From Flaviflexus massiliensis (GTDB taxonomy: Bacteria > Actinomycetota > Actinomycetes > Actinomycetales > Actinomycetaceae), in assembly GCF_001375495.1 (NCBI RefSeq), contig NZ_LN831056.1, positions 62,001 to 126,000 of the forward strand: a stretch of DNA of 64,000 nucleotides. The letters run 5' to 3'. A model generated the notes under the pieces. The model did not search any database and was not told the origin of the DNA. It worked only from the letters and a program-made list of their open reading frames with translations. Positions 9,175-19,467 of the stretch are shown here, piece by piece (position 1 is the stretch's first letter; every line of letters starts with the position of its first letter). A program made the position numbers and the translations under genes.

Positions 9175-9424
9175 AGAAGTTTGCGCTTCTACGTAGCCGG
9201 CGCGCGATATTGCGTGCTCAGGACGTTACCGGAGAGCCTTACGAAATTGAGAGACGACCGGTTGGTTCGCCCGCATTCTCCAGCACGAATACGATCACCT
9301 GCACGACACTCTCTACGTCGACCGGCTCACCGGAGACGATGCTGCAACGGTTTCGAGAATCGTCCGCGAACGCTCCTGGGGCCGCCCGGGGCTGGCATGG
9401 ATGCCCAAGTTGCCACCGAGTTAA
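9175..9424 (+). pseudogene. Peptide deformylase C-terminal fragment
   Basis: Only the last third of a deformylase is present. One frame reads RAQDVTGEPYEIE; after a frame change near 9252 the next reads GWFARILQHEYDHLHDTLYV, followed by DRLTGDDAATVSRI and a stop at 9422-9424. HEYDH is the family's metal-binding HExxH motif, and GE-P-x-E-x-E...GWFARILQHE is the normal order. The part carrying the GxGLAAxQ and EGCLS motifs is missing. It starts about 20 bases after the IS3 right end, so that element probably truncated it. Confidence 0.7.
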
Positions 9425-9544
9425 TTGGTGAATACGTACGAAGCCAGGCTCACGCGTTCAAATCCTTGATGGGAGTACGAATGCTTACACCGAAAGTACA
9501 CTGCGTTATTTGGCACATTGTTTTCCACTTCCCACACAACGATG

Positions 9545-9580
9545 AGGCAGGCTACTTAGTCCGGCCTATGTAGCCTGCCT
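9545..9580 (-). terminator. Terminator of the Tm-1/TIM-barrel operon
   Basis: Perfect 11-base arms, AGGCAGGCTAC and GTAGCCTGCCT, with a 14-base loop. It lies 28 bases beyond the stop of the last gene of the minus-strand operon. Confidence 0.65.
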
Positions 9581-9607
9581 TATCAACGTGCGCCGCAGTA
9601 ATTAACC

Positions 9608-10459
9608 CTACTTACGCAGTGGCGCCGCCTTGAATGCTGCCGTCGCCTCTTGGAGGGGTTCCTCCACGGGAATCCGCTCCGCACTCGATGCACCGAGGAA
9701 TCCGACGGCTTGTGAATGCTCGTACGCATAGACGGTGTCTTCGGGGTAAGCAATAGCGCCTCCGTGACAGAAGACCATTACATCCGGGTTCTCAGCCCGT
9801 GCAGCGTCGCCAATCTCATCGACGAGTCGGCACGCGTTAGCCAAGTCCTCTTCCTTGGACATTGTTGACCCAATCGAGCCCCCACGTGTGAGGCCCATGT
9901 GTGCAATAACAACGTCGAGGCCGGCCTCACCTACCATGGCACCTTCTTCAGGACGGAACGCATAGCCCATCGTGAACAAGCCAAGATCTTTGGCGATCTT
10001 GAGAGCCTCCAACTCCTTGCCATAGCCCATTCCGGTGGTCTCCAACTCTTGACGAAACCTGCTGTCCCAATCAATGAGTCCAACGGTCGGAAAATTCATG
10101 ACACCAGAGAAGCCAAGCCTCTTCAGCTCTTCCAAAAACACAGGCATCTGCCGTGTTGGATCTGTCCCACAGATTCCACCGATTACTGGAGCTTCTTTGA
10201 CTATTGGCAGAACCGTTCGGCTACCGAGTTCGATAACAATGTCGTTCGCATCCCCATAAGGCATAAGCCCGGCTAGAGATCCGTGGCCATCCATTCGGTA
10301 CCTTCCGGAATTGTATACGCCGATAAGATCAGCGCCGCCCTTTTCAGCAAACTTTGCCGATATCCCAGTACCGGCTCCGACAATAACGACCGGGCGCCCA
10401 TTCTCAATTTCCTTATTTAGTCTTGTGACAACTTCATCGCGGGTGTACTGAATTGACAT
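9608..10459 (-). CDS. PEP-hydrolase-like TIM-barrel protein (copy 1)
   Basis: A 283-residue member of the TIM-barrel family annotated as phosphoenolpyruvate hydrolase-like, related to the C-terminal half of plant Tm-1. Visible features are a glycine-rich start (VIVGAGTGISAKFAEKGGADLIGVYNSG with a gap to GLMPYGDAN), PVIGGICGTDP, the segment GFSGVMNFPTVGLIDW, IAHMGLTRGG and a C-terminal CHGGAI...GFLGASSAERIP, consistent with phosphate-loop positions of a barrel. Its ATG follows the upstream gene's stop after one base, with GGAAGG in that gene's tail as ribosome site. The reaction catalysed by this family is not established, so the enzyme name is provisional. Confidence 0.8.
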   Translation of the reverse strand: MSIQYTRDEVVTRLNKEIENGRPVVIVGAGTGISAKFAEKGGADLIGVYNSGRYRMDGHGSLAGLMPYGDANDIVIELGSRTVLPIVKEAPVIGGICGTDPTRQMPVFLEELKRLGFSGVMNFPTVGLIDWDSRFRQELETTGMGYGKELEALKIAKDLGLFTMGYAFRPEEGAMVGEAGLDVVIAHMGLTRGGSIGSTMSKEEDLANACRLVDEIGDAARAENPDVMVFCHGGAIAYPEDTVYAYEHSQAVGFLGASSAERIPVEEPLQEATAAFKAAPLRK

Positions 10460-10460
10460 A

Positions 10461-11231
10461 TTAGGAACCTTCCTTCTTTACTTTGTTTTCTTTGTATGAC
10501 TGGACAGCAGCACTGATGCCCTGAATTACCGGCGTTGTCTCGAGTGCGGACCCGCCGAGGAATCCGTCAGCACCGGAAGCTTCGAGGGCATCACGGACGG
10601 AATCTGGATCACTGAGGAGTCCACCATGAATGAGAGTAAGCGCATCTGGATTCTCTTCTCGGACGACATCATTCATCCGAGCAAGGAGGGTATGCGCTTG
10701 CTGAATTTCTTCGACGTCGCGTGATGGGCTAGTAATTCCAAGCATCAGACCCACATGGCTCGCTCCAGTGGCAGCCATCTTGCGCGCCTCTTCTTCATTC
10801 CACGCCCAACCGAGACAGAGCATTTCTCGTTCAACCGCAAGCTTGGCTAACTTCAACTCCATCGAATATCCCAAGCCCGCAAGCTCAAGATGTTCTCTGA
10901 GCTCACCGGAGTAAATTCCAACGAATGGCTCATTCGTTACCCCAGCAACACCACTACTCTTGAGTTCATCAACGAGTTGGGGCAGTCTTTCGCGCCTGTC
11001 GTGTGCTCCCACCCCTGCAATAACTGGAACATCTCCGGCAACTGCAAGGATCTCCGGGAGCGCCGACCTGACGAGTTCATTTGGGTCGTCATATGGCAGA
11101 AAGGCAAGTGCGGAGGGTAGGCCCGCCGCTCGGTAGATCGCTGTCGAATAGCAAGCGAGAAGATCTACACCGCCTGCCACAGCTCCGGCTGCAGTGAGAC
11201 CACACCCTACCCCTGCCGCAACGATGCTCAT
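10461..11231 (-). CDS. PEP-hydrolase-like TIM-barrel protein (copy 2)
   Basis: A 256-residue paralogue of its downstream neighbour. It shares the pattern of barrel strands: GVDLLACYSTAIYR, LPYDDPNELV, VPVIAGVGAHD, GVAGVTNEPFVGIYSG, HVGLMLGITSPS and LIHGGLLSDPDSV...GFLGGSALETTP. The ATG at 11231 is chosen because it overlaps the upstream stop as ATGA and has GGGAG six bases before; an in-frame TTG at 11243 is less likely. The overlap implies coupled translation with the Tm-1-like gene. Divergence between the two barrels suggests distinct substrates or a heteromeric enzyme rather than recent duplication. Confidence 0.8.
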   Translation of the reverse strand: MSIVAAGVGCGLTAAGAVAGGVDLLACYSTAIYRAAGLPSALAFLPYDDPNELVRSALPEILAVAGDVPVIAGVGAHDRRERLPQLVDELKSSGVAGVTNEPFVGIYSGELREHLELAGLGYSMELKLAKLAVEREMLCLGWAWNEEEARKMAATGASHVGLMLGITSPSRDVEEIQQAHTLLARMNDVVREENPDALTLIHGGLLSDPDSVRDALEASGADGFLGGSALETTPVIQGISAAVQSYKENKVKKEGS

Positions 11232-12472
11232 TTCTTCTCCCAAAGCTTCGTAAACTCAGCCAGGACAGCATCCGTAAACGTTGTGCTATTGATGGGCGCA
11301 TCTACTTCGACGATGGGGATGTCATCCCGGAGCCCGGCACGAATCTCGTCAAACAGAGCACCATCAGCAATTGGGTCGTAGTATGGTTGCCCTTCCTCTC
11401 CGAGTGCCGAGAGCCCTCTGAGAGGGATAACGACAACCGTTGGGCCTGTAGCTATGTTGGCCTTCTGCGTGAATATTTTGCCAAGTGCCGTACTCTCATC
11501 GATATTCGTCCGGCAGATAGTCACAGCTGAGTTATGAACATGCACTCGCCGTTCGGGAACCTGGAACTCTTTGGGAACCGTGTGTTCTGCGCCAAAGTTG
11601 ATGACTTCCAGGGCCCCCGGCACCAGAACTTGCGGGATCCCTGCAAGCCCAGCCGCTTCCATTCTGTTTGGACCGGCGGTCAGAACGCCACCGACAAGCT
11701 CATCTGTAAGTTCACTTGTCGTCAAGTCAATGACAGCATCAACAAGGTTGTCACTGACAAGGCCCTCCATCGCGCGGCCTCCAGCCCCGGTAGCGTGAAA
11801 AACAGTTGTCTCAAACCCTCGAGATTCGAGTCCAGCCTGCACTGCCATGACAGCCGGGGTAGTCACACCAAACATGCTGATCGCAACGAGGGGCTGACCT
11901 GACTCTTCAATGCTGGAGTCATCGGCATAACCTTCCGCCATACCTGCAGCTGCTCTCGAGGCATTCCTCAAAACCCTGCGAGAGATTCGATTGAGGCCAG
12001 CAATGTCTGTTACCGAATACATGAGTGAAATATCGCGGGTACCAACATAAGGCGTGACATCGCCACTCGCCATTGTCGACACAAGTACCTTGGGAACTCC
12101 AACAGGGAGAACCTGCATCGCCCTACCGATAACGGACGAGCCGGATGACCCACCAAAGCCGAGGACGGCCCCGATATTTCCTTCGTGATTCAACCGTTCC
12201 AATACTATTGCCAGGCCTTTAGCCATGGCATCGAGCGCCCGTGCTCGGGCACTGCCCTGCTCACCACCGCGCCGCAGTTCGTGGATGTCCTCCCCGGCAA
12301 GCCCTGCCAGTTCACTTGGTCCCACGCTCACCGGTACAGCAGAAGACTCTGTCTCGAATACACCAATATTGATGACTTTCCAGGTTGCACCAACCTTTTC
12401 CAGTTCATCAACGACGAAACAGACCTCAGCTTCTTTGGTGTCAATCGTCCCAATTACAATTACGTCTCCCAT
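11228..12472 (-). CDS. Tm-1-like ATP-binding protein (UPF0261)
   Basis: A 414-residue protein of the UPF0261/Tm-1 family. The start VIVIGTIDTKEAEVCFVVDE is the family signature, followed by GAVLGFGGSSGSS (nucleotide-binding glycine loop), VSTMASGDVTPYVGTRDI and FHATGAGGRAMEGL. In plants the homologous domain of tomato Tm-1 binds ATP and is fused to a TIM barrel. Here the two halves are separate genes, translated in order. Of two adjacent ATG codons the second (12472) is better spaced (five bases) from GAGGTG. It is the first gene of a three-gene operon and is divergent from the MocR regulator. Confidence 0.85.
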   Translation of the reverse strand: MGDVIVIGTIDTKEAEVCFVVDELEKVGATWKVINIGVFETESSAVPVSVGPSELAGLAGEDIHELRRGGEQGSARARALDAMAKGLAIVLERLNHEGNIGAVLGFGGSSGSSVIGRAMQVLPVGVPKVLVSTMASGDVTPYVGTRDISLMYSVTDIAGLNRISRRVLRNASRAAAGMAEGYADDSSIEESGQPLVAISMFGVTTPAVMAVQAGLESRGFETTVFHATGAGGRAMEGLVSDNLVDAVIDLTTSELTDELVGGVLTAGPNRMEAAGLAGIPQVLVPGALEVINFGAEHTVPKEFQVPERRVHVHNSAVTICRTNIDESTALGKIFTQKANIATGPTVVVIPLRGLSALGEEGQPYYDPIADGALFDEIRAGLRDDIPIVEVDAPINSTTFTDAVLAEFTKLWEKK

Positions 12473-12636
12473 CATTCACCTCTTTGTGTTGGGGTTTCTC
12501 AAACTCTCCCCGGATTTCACTACTAAACCAATGACCACTTAAGACTAAGTGGCAATGGTCGAGTCCAATTCACACCGATAGGATGGAACTCACGATCTCA
12601 AATAGGGGGCGCAGATGAATTCGAGTGGAGTGGACT
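12473..12636. promoter_or_regulatory. Divergent control region with inverted repeat
   Basis: This gap holds both promoters of the Tm-1-like operon and the MocR gene. CCACTTA-AGAC-TAAGTGG (12535-12552) is a perfect 7+7 inverted repeat, flanked by CCAATG and CAATGG that extend the symmetry imperfectly. Its position between divergent genes fits an operator for the MocR protein, which usually autoregulates and controls the adjacent operon. Confidence 0.4.
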
Positions 12637-14049
12637 GTGTCAGACCGGATTTCAGGTAGCAGGCTCGCTCGCCAACTCGCAGGGTGGGATGGCAAGGATG
12701 GTGCACTGCACACGCTTCTAGCTCACGCAATCCGTGAGTTGATTCGAAGCGGCGCCATTGCTCGGGCAACCACGCTCCCGTCACAGCGCGAACTAGCGCA
12801 GGCGCTAGCAGTCAGCAGAACTACTGTCGGCCATGCCTATCAGGAACTGGGCGATGAGGGATGGATCTCAACTCATCACGGTTCTGGAACTCGAGTACGA
12901 ACCACGGCATTACGCTCTGGTCCGCTGGCTGAGGACGATCGATTAGGTACCTACGCCATACCATCAGAATCATTTGATTTAAGTAGCGGCGTCCTTTCAA
13001 CCTCGCCTTTATTGCGGCGGGTGTTGCGCAGCAATTGGGACCAAGATCTTCGCCGGTTATCGTCAAACGATCGCTTCATGCCTTGGGGGATCAATGAGCT
13101 TCGCGTTGCAGTGGCTCACTACTATGCAGAGGTCAATACTCCTACCGAGCCCGACCAAGTACTCGCAACAAACGGTTCACACCATGCACTGACGCTTCTT
13201 GTCTCATGCTTACTGGAACCTGGCGATACCGTGCTGGTTGAAGACCCTACCTATCGCGGTGCCCTTGATGTTTTTAGTCGTCGCGGAGTAAATGTCGTCG
13301 GCATAGCATGTGATGACGACGGACCTATTCCAAGTGAACTGATCGCAGCAATCCGTAAGCACACGCCGCGAATGATTTATACGATTCCAACAGCACACAA
13401 CGTCACCGGAATTACTTGGTCCCCACGGCGCAGAGAACAGATTGCCGACAGTATTAGACAATTTGGGGTTCCCCTCCTCGATGACGGTTCAACAGCTGAC
13501 CTACATTCCGGCCCCCACCCCGGTCATCTAGCCTCACTACTGCCCGCGGAACTGTCGATCACGATCGGTTCACTGACAAAGTTATTTTGGTCCGGTCTGC
13601 GTGTGGGATGGATACGTGCCACCGAGCCCGTATTGAAGGCCGCTCTAAATGCACGTGTCACAAGCGACCTAGCCGGTTCCATTCCATCACAAGTTCTCAC
13701 AAGCGCATGTTTGCCTATTGCTAATGATGCACGCACGTTGCGGAGAAAAGAATTAGGTCATACGCGAACACTCGCCACATCACTGATCAAGGACTGGTTA
13801 CCGACATGGGAGTTTGACGAATCCCGAGGAGGCGCGTGCCTCTGGATCAACACAAAGGTCAATTCAGTCCAACTTGCCTCCCGTCTCCGCCGGAACAACA
13901 TTCTAATCGTGCCCGGTCCCGATTTTTCTCCATGTGACAACTGGCAGACACATGTCCGAATCCCTTTGGGGGATCCAGGCCTGCTCGAGGAAGCAATACC
14001 CGCAATAAGCAAAACCGTTGGAATTTTAAATTTTGACGAGGATATGTGA
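12637..14049 (+). CDS. MocR/GntR-type regulator with aminotransferase fold
   Basis: A 470-residue regulator. Residues about 15-85 form a GntR winged helix (ALHTLLAHAIRELIRSG, LPSQRELAQALAVSRTTVGHAYQELGDEGWI). Residues about 110-465 form a fold-type I aminotransferase domain with SLTKLFWSGLRVGW, where K315 is the PLP-binding lysine, and YTIPTAHNVTG. The GTG at 12637 is preferred because GGAG lies six bases upstream. MocR proteins sense PLP-linked or amine ligands and usually regulate the divergent neighbour. That makes the Tm-1/TIM-barrel operon the likely target and suggests an amino- or amine-containing inducer. Confidence 0.88.
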   Translation: MSDRISGSRLARQLAGWDGKDGALHTLLAHAIRELIRSGAIARATTLPSQRELAQALAVSRTTVGHAYQELGDEGWISTHHGSGTRVRTTALRSGPLAEDDRLGTYAIPSESFDLSSGVLSTSPLLRRVLRSNWDQDLRRLSSNDRFMPWGINELRVAVAHYYAEVNTPTEPDQVLATNGSHHALTLLVSCLLEPGDTVLVEDPTYRGALDVFSRRGVNVVGIACDDDGPIPSELIAAIRKHTPRMIYTIPTAHNVTGITWSPRRREQIADSIRQFGVPLLDDGSTADLHSGPHPGHLASLLPAELSITIGSLTKLFWSGLRVGWIRATEPVLKAALNARVTSDLAGSIPSQVLTSACLPIANDARTLRRKELGHTRTLATSLIKDWLPTWEFDESRGGACLWINTKVNSVQLASRLRRNNILIVPGPDFSPCDNWQTHVRIPLGDPGLLEEAIPAISKTVGILNFDEDM

Positions 14050-14270
14050 GGTACGCGGTCGAATTCCCCCGGGCCTACAATCCTTGGCGACACCCACTCT
14101 AGCCACCATATGCGGGGACCACATGATTGAAAGTCGTTCCCGATCTAGGTGAGTCACGGGGAACAACAGAAGCGCCGCGAGCAAACCGTTCCCTATTGGT
14201 ATCAGGAGTTCTGCGCACAGATCCGGTCACTAACCGTCAGGCCGATGCCCGTAGCGCCTGCACGTAAACT
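14050..14270. other. Intergenic, no feature seen
   Basis: Between the MocR stop and the ISL3 remnant I see no coding frame, terminator or repeat that I can support. Confidence 0.5.
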
Positions 14271-14483
14271 GGCTCTTCATAATTAAGCGTGTGATTCGGG
14301 TTTTGCGCGTCGTGCCATAAAACGGGGTCGGGACCTTTCATGATTGGAATAACAGCAAACCACTTTTAAAGACCCCGACACGGACAAGACTATCTTCACC
14401 GACCCGGATCTTGATACTTTCTACGGCCTGGACGGCATGGGCCTGACCGCGGTGGGACTGCATGTCAAGCCCCGAGTTTTGTA
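14271..14483 (+). pseudogene. ISL3-family element remnant (left end and transposase start)
   Basis: GGCTCTTCAT at 14271 resembles the GGCTCTTC-type ends of ISL3 elements. The frame from about 14366 reads FKDPDTDKTIFTDPDLDTFYG, then LDGMGLTAVGLHVKP and a TAG at 14481-14483. D-P-D-L-x-T-F-x-x-L-x-x-x-G-L-x-x-V-G-x-x-x-x-P is the conserved beginning of ISL3-family transposases. Everything after about 45 residues is lost, with IS3 element B starting about 30 bases later. The assignment is by motif memory. Confidence 0.5.
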
Positions 14484-14509
14484 GAGGGATTTCTATCTGG
14501 AAATTGATG

Positions 14510-15397
14510 TCAACGCCCGAGCAGGCTGCTCCGCGTGGACTGCCTCGAACTCAACGGGAGGCACGTGCCCGATCTCGCCATGAAGACGGCGATGGTGTAC
14601 CAATCGACCCACTCCGCCATCGCGACCTCGACATGCGACACATCCCGCCACGGCCCGTGATTCCGGACCAACTCAGCCTTGAACAACGAGTTCAAAGCCT
14701 CCGCCATCGCGTTGTCATACGAGTCACCACGGGACCCGACCGACGCGACAGCATCCTCCACCGCGAGTCGCTCCGCGTAGCGCACGGCACGATACTGAAC
14801 TCCACGGTCGCTGTGATAGACCAGACCGGACAGATCCTCACCATCACGCCGACGTGTCCAGATCCCCATCTCCAGCGCATCGATCGCCAACGCCGTGTAC
14901 AACCGCGTTGACACCTGCCAGCCCACGATCCGAGGCGAGAACACATCCAGGACGAACGCGACGTACACCCATCCGGCGAACGTCCGCACGTACGTAATAT
15001 CCGCGACCCACAACTGATTGACCGTCTCTGCCGTGAAGTCACGATTGACGAGATCCGCAGGCCTGTCCGTCTCCGGTGCCGGCTTCGTCGTCCGGGGCCC
15101 CTTGGCTCGGCTCACGCCGCGGAGTCCCGCCGTCCTCATCAGCCGCTCCACGGTGCACCAGGCTACGTCACGGCCCTGTCTGCGTAGTTCGGCATGGACC
15201 TTCCGCGCTCCGTAGACGCCGTAGCTCTCCTTATGCACCTGTGTGATCTCCTCTGTCAGCTCCGCAACCCACCGGCGCCTCGGTGAAGGCTTGCGGGTGC
15301 GGTGGGCGTAGTAGCTGCTCGAGCCGATCTGCACCACCCTACAGATCGGCTCGACCCCGTGCTCATCCCTGTGCGCGTCGATGAACGCGCACATCAC
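14510..15397 (-). pseudogene. IS3-family transposase OrfB with C-terminal frameshift
   Basis: The frame contains an HTH_21 region (SYGVYGARKVHAELRRQGRDV) and the rve core with VADITYV, YHSDRGVQY and DNAMAEALNSLFKAEL providing D, D and E. Near 14597 it leaves the expected frame: VDWYTIAVFMARSG replaces what the next frame gives as DWYNHRRLHGEIGHVPPVEF, the normal conserved C-terminus. Loss of one A on the minus strand (tacaac to tacac) explains it. Because the triad is intact but the C-terminal region is scrambled, activity is doubtful. Confidence 0.75.
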
Positions 15398-15720
15398 CGC
15401 GAGGGGCGGTCGAGCTCCGCCGCGAAGAAAGCCGAGGCTTGCCCCAGGATCGTGTTCGCACGCCTGAGCTCGCGGTTCTCCCGTTCAAGCTCCGCCATCC
15501 GAGCCGCGTCTTCCAACGTAGTACCCGGCCTGAAGCCTTCATCAACCTCGGCCTTCTTCACCCAGGTACGCAGCGCTTCGGGGTGGACACCGAGTTGCTC
15601 GCCGATCCGATTGAACGCGCCCCTGCGAGCTTCGGGATCTTTGCGCGGATCGATCGCCATCCTCGTTGCTCGCTCGCGTAGCTCGTCGGAACACTTTCGT
15701 GGTGCGACCATGCCGCCCAT
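15394..15720 (-). CDS. IS3-family transposase OrfA
   Basis: A 108-residue protein with the OrfA helix-turn-helix (CSDELRERATRMAID...IGEQLGVHPEALRTWVKKAEV) and a coiled coil (AELERENRELRRANTILGQA). It overlaps orfB by four bases, the usual IS3 arrangement for -1 frameshift fusion. It has no visible lesion, but its partner is frameshifted. Confidence 0.75.
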   Translation of the reverse strand: MGGMVAPRKCSDELRERATRMAIDPRKDPEARRGAFNRIGEQLGVHPEALRTWVKKAEVDEGFRPGTTLEDAARMAELERENRELRRANTILGQASAFFAAELDRPSR

Positions 15721-15866
15721 CCTTCCGGGTTATCGATGTCTCCATTAAACCCAGGGCGATTCACAATGTCCCAGACTGAACATTCGGGATTAACGCCCCG
15801 CACTGTTTCGTTTGGAGTGCCCTGTCGTGGTGGCACCCGTTACTCAGTTCTGTGTCGTTGATCGTG

Positions 15867-15883
15867 TTCAATCAGTGATTGAA
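15867..15883. terminator. Short palindrome after the MFS gene
   Basis: TTCAATCA-G-TGATTGAA is an 8-base perfect inverted repeat just downstream of the minus-strand MFS gene. The stem is AT-rich and lacks a T run, so it may be a weak terminator only. Confidence 0.3.
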
Positions 15884-15913
15884 AGTGCCCTATCAGGCGT
15901 TGATTGTTTCCAA

Positions 15914-18225
<2,312 letters not shown>

Positions 18226-18227
18226 AA

Positions 18228-18242
18228 TTGCACTGACTGCAA
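18228..18242. promoter_or_regulatory. Candidate TetR operator
   Basis: TTGCACTGACTGCAA is a perfect 5+5 inverted repeat with a five-base spacer, three bases upstream of the TetR ATG. Placement over the translation or transcription start of an autoregulated efflux operon is typical for TetR-type operators. Confidence 0.45.
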
Positions 18243-18437
18243 GAATGCACAAGGTGAAAGAAGGTTCCCCACATCACCCACATTCATAATCATCAATTAA
18301 TGACTGGTAGCCAGCGGTTTTCGCCCGCTTGAGAAATCTCTAGAGTGTGGGGCTCGGCTTGGCTGATAGGGTGCCATGCCGCACGGCCAAATTGGCAACA
18401 AATGCAACTGGTGAAAGTATTACAGGCATTACAGTTC

Positions 18438-18472
18438 TTGCGGGCATTGCGGGCATTGCGGGCATTGCGGGA
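18438..18472. repeat. 9-bp tandem repeat
   Basis: The unit TTGCGGGCA recurs three to four times in a row in the intergenic region between the TetR and YggS genes. It lies about 100 bases before the YggS start. Confidence 0.8.
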
Positions 18473-18569
18473 TTGTCGGGTGGCTGTCCGGTGAGCTACT
18501 GCGCGAGACGTGAGAAACTGCGTGGTGGCACAATGGGTGAGGTCAGTATTCCAACGGGAGAGTGGTGCC

Positions 18570-19325
18570 ATGTCGTTTTCGACAGCGACAACGATCGAGG
18601 ATTTCCAAGAAAACCTTCGCGCGGTCCGCGAGAAGATGGACAAGGCTGCGGAGCGGGTCGGTCGGGATTCCTCGGAGGTTAGGCTCCTCCCAGTTTCTAA
18701 GACCGTTCCCGAAGAACGTATTCGCCTTGCGATCGCTGCCGGTGCACACCAGCTGGGGGAGAACAAGGTTCAGGAGGCGAAGCGCAAGCACGCCAACCTG
18801 ATTGATGAAGATGTGAAGTGGTCAATCATTGGCCACCTCCAAACCAACAAGGCTAAGGACGTTGCCGCCTTCGCCAGCGAATTCCATGCCCTTGATTCCC
18901 TCCGAGTGGCCGAGGCTCTTGACCGCAGGCTGGAGCTGGTGGGGCGGTCCCTCGATGTCTATGTCCAGGTCAATACCTCGGGAGAAGAATCAAAGTACGG
19001 CCTCGAGCCCGAGGTCGTTCCTGACATGTTGAACGCGTTCAAGGGCTTCGAATCCCTCAACGTCAAAGGGCTGATGACTCTGGCGATCTTTTCCGACGAT
19101 AAGGAAGCAGTCCGAACTTGCTTCCAGCTCTTGAAAAGGCTGAGGGATGAGGCGAGGGATCGGGACCCCGATCTGATCGGTCCCGGTGAACTCTCCATGG
19201 GCATGTCCGGTGACTACGAGATCGCCATCGAAGAAGGCGCGAACATTGTCCGCGTTGGCCAGGCCATTTTCGGAGCCCGTTCGACCACGGATGCGTATTA
19301 CTGGCCGGGCGGGACTACGAAGTAG
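18570..19325 (+). CDS. YggS/PROSC-type PLP homeostasis protein
   Basis: A 251-residue PLP-binding protein with an alanine-racemase-like TIM barrel. Such proteins hold and buffer pyridoxal phosphate and have no known catalytic activity. The signature LLPVSKT carries the PLP lysine K44, and HQLGENKVQE, WSIIGHLQTNK and LSMGMSGDYEIAIEEGANIVRVGQAIFG follow in family order. The ATG at 18570 has GGGAG ten bases upstream. In actinobacteria the gene normally sits in the division cluster; here it is alone. Confidence 0.9.
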   Translation: MSFSTATTIEDFQENLRAVREKMDKAAERVGRDSSEVRLLPVSKTVPEERIRLAIAAGAHQLGENKVQEAKRKHANLIDEDVKWSIIGHLQTNKAKDVAAFASEFHALDSLRVAEALDRRLELVGRSLDVYVQVNTSGEESKYGLEPEVVPDMLNAFKGFESLNVKGLMTLAIFSDDKEAVRTCFQLLKRLRDEARDRDPDLIGPGELSMGMSGDYEIAIEEGANIVRVGQAIFGARSTTDAYYWPGGTTK

Positions 19326-19467
19326 TCAGCGGCGCCGCCCAATGGGCGGTACTTGGCCAGTGTCTGTGTGATGTCCGGTCAGGGTCTGTGGTTGTCGGAT
19401 CTATTGCAAGCTACAACGGATTGCCACCACTGTGGTCGTGCTCTTTAGGTTCGCTTAGGGATGGGCC

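Larger units (their letters stand above)
14505..15763 (-). mobile_element. Decayed IS3-family element B
   Basis: A second IS3 element, on the minus strand, with orfA (15394-15720) and a frameshifted orfB. Its orfA-proximal end is 15738-15763, almost identical (25/26) to the right end of element A. The opposite end, near 14505, has no recognisable terminal repeat. The proteins differ clearly from those of element A, so these are two different elements with near-identical termini. Confidence 0.65.

Noticed and set aside
18430-18480. Possible CRISPR-like repeat
   Set aside because: The units are only nine bases, directly adjacent, with no spacers and no cas genes.
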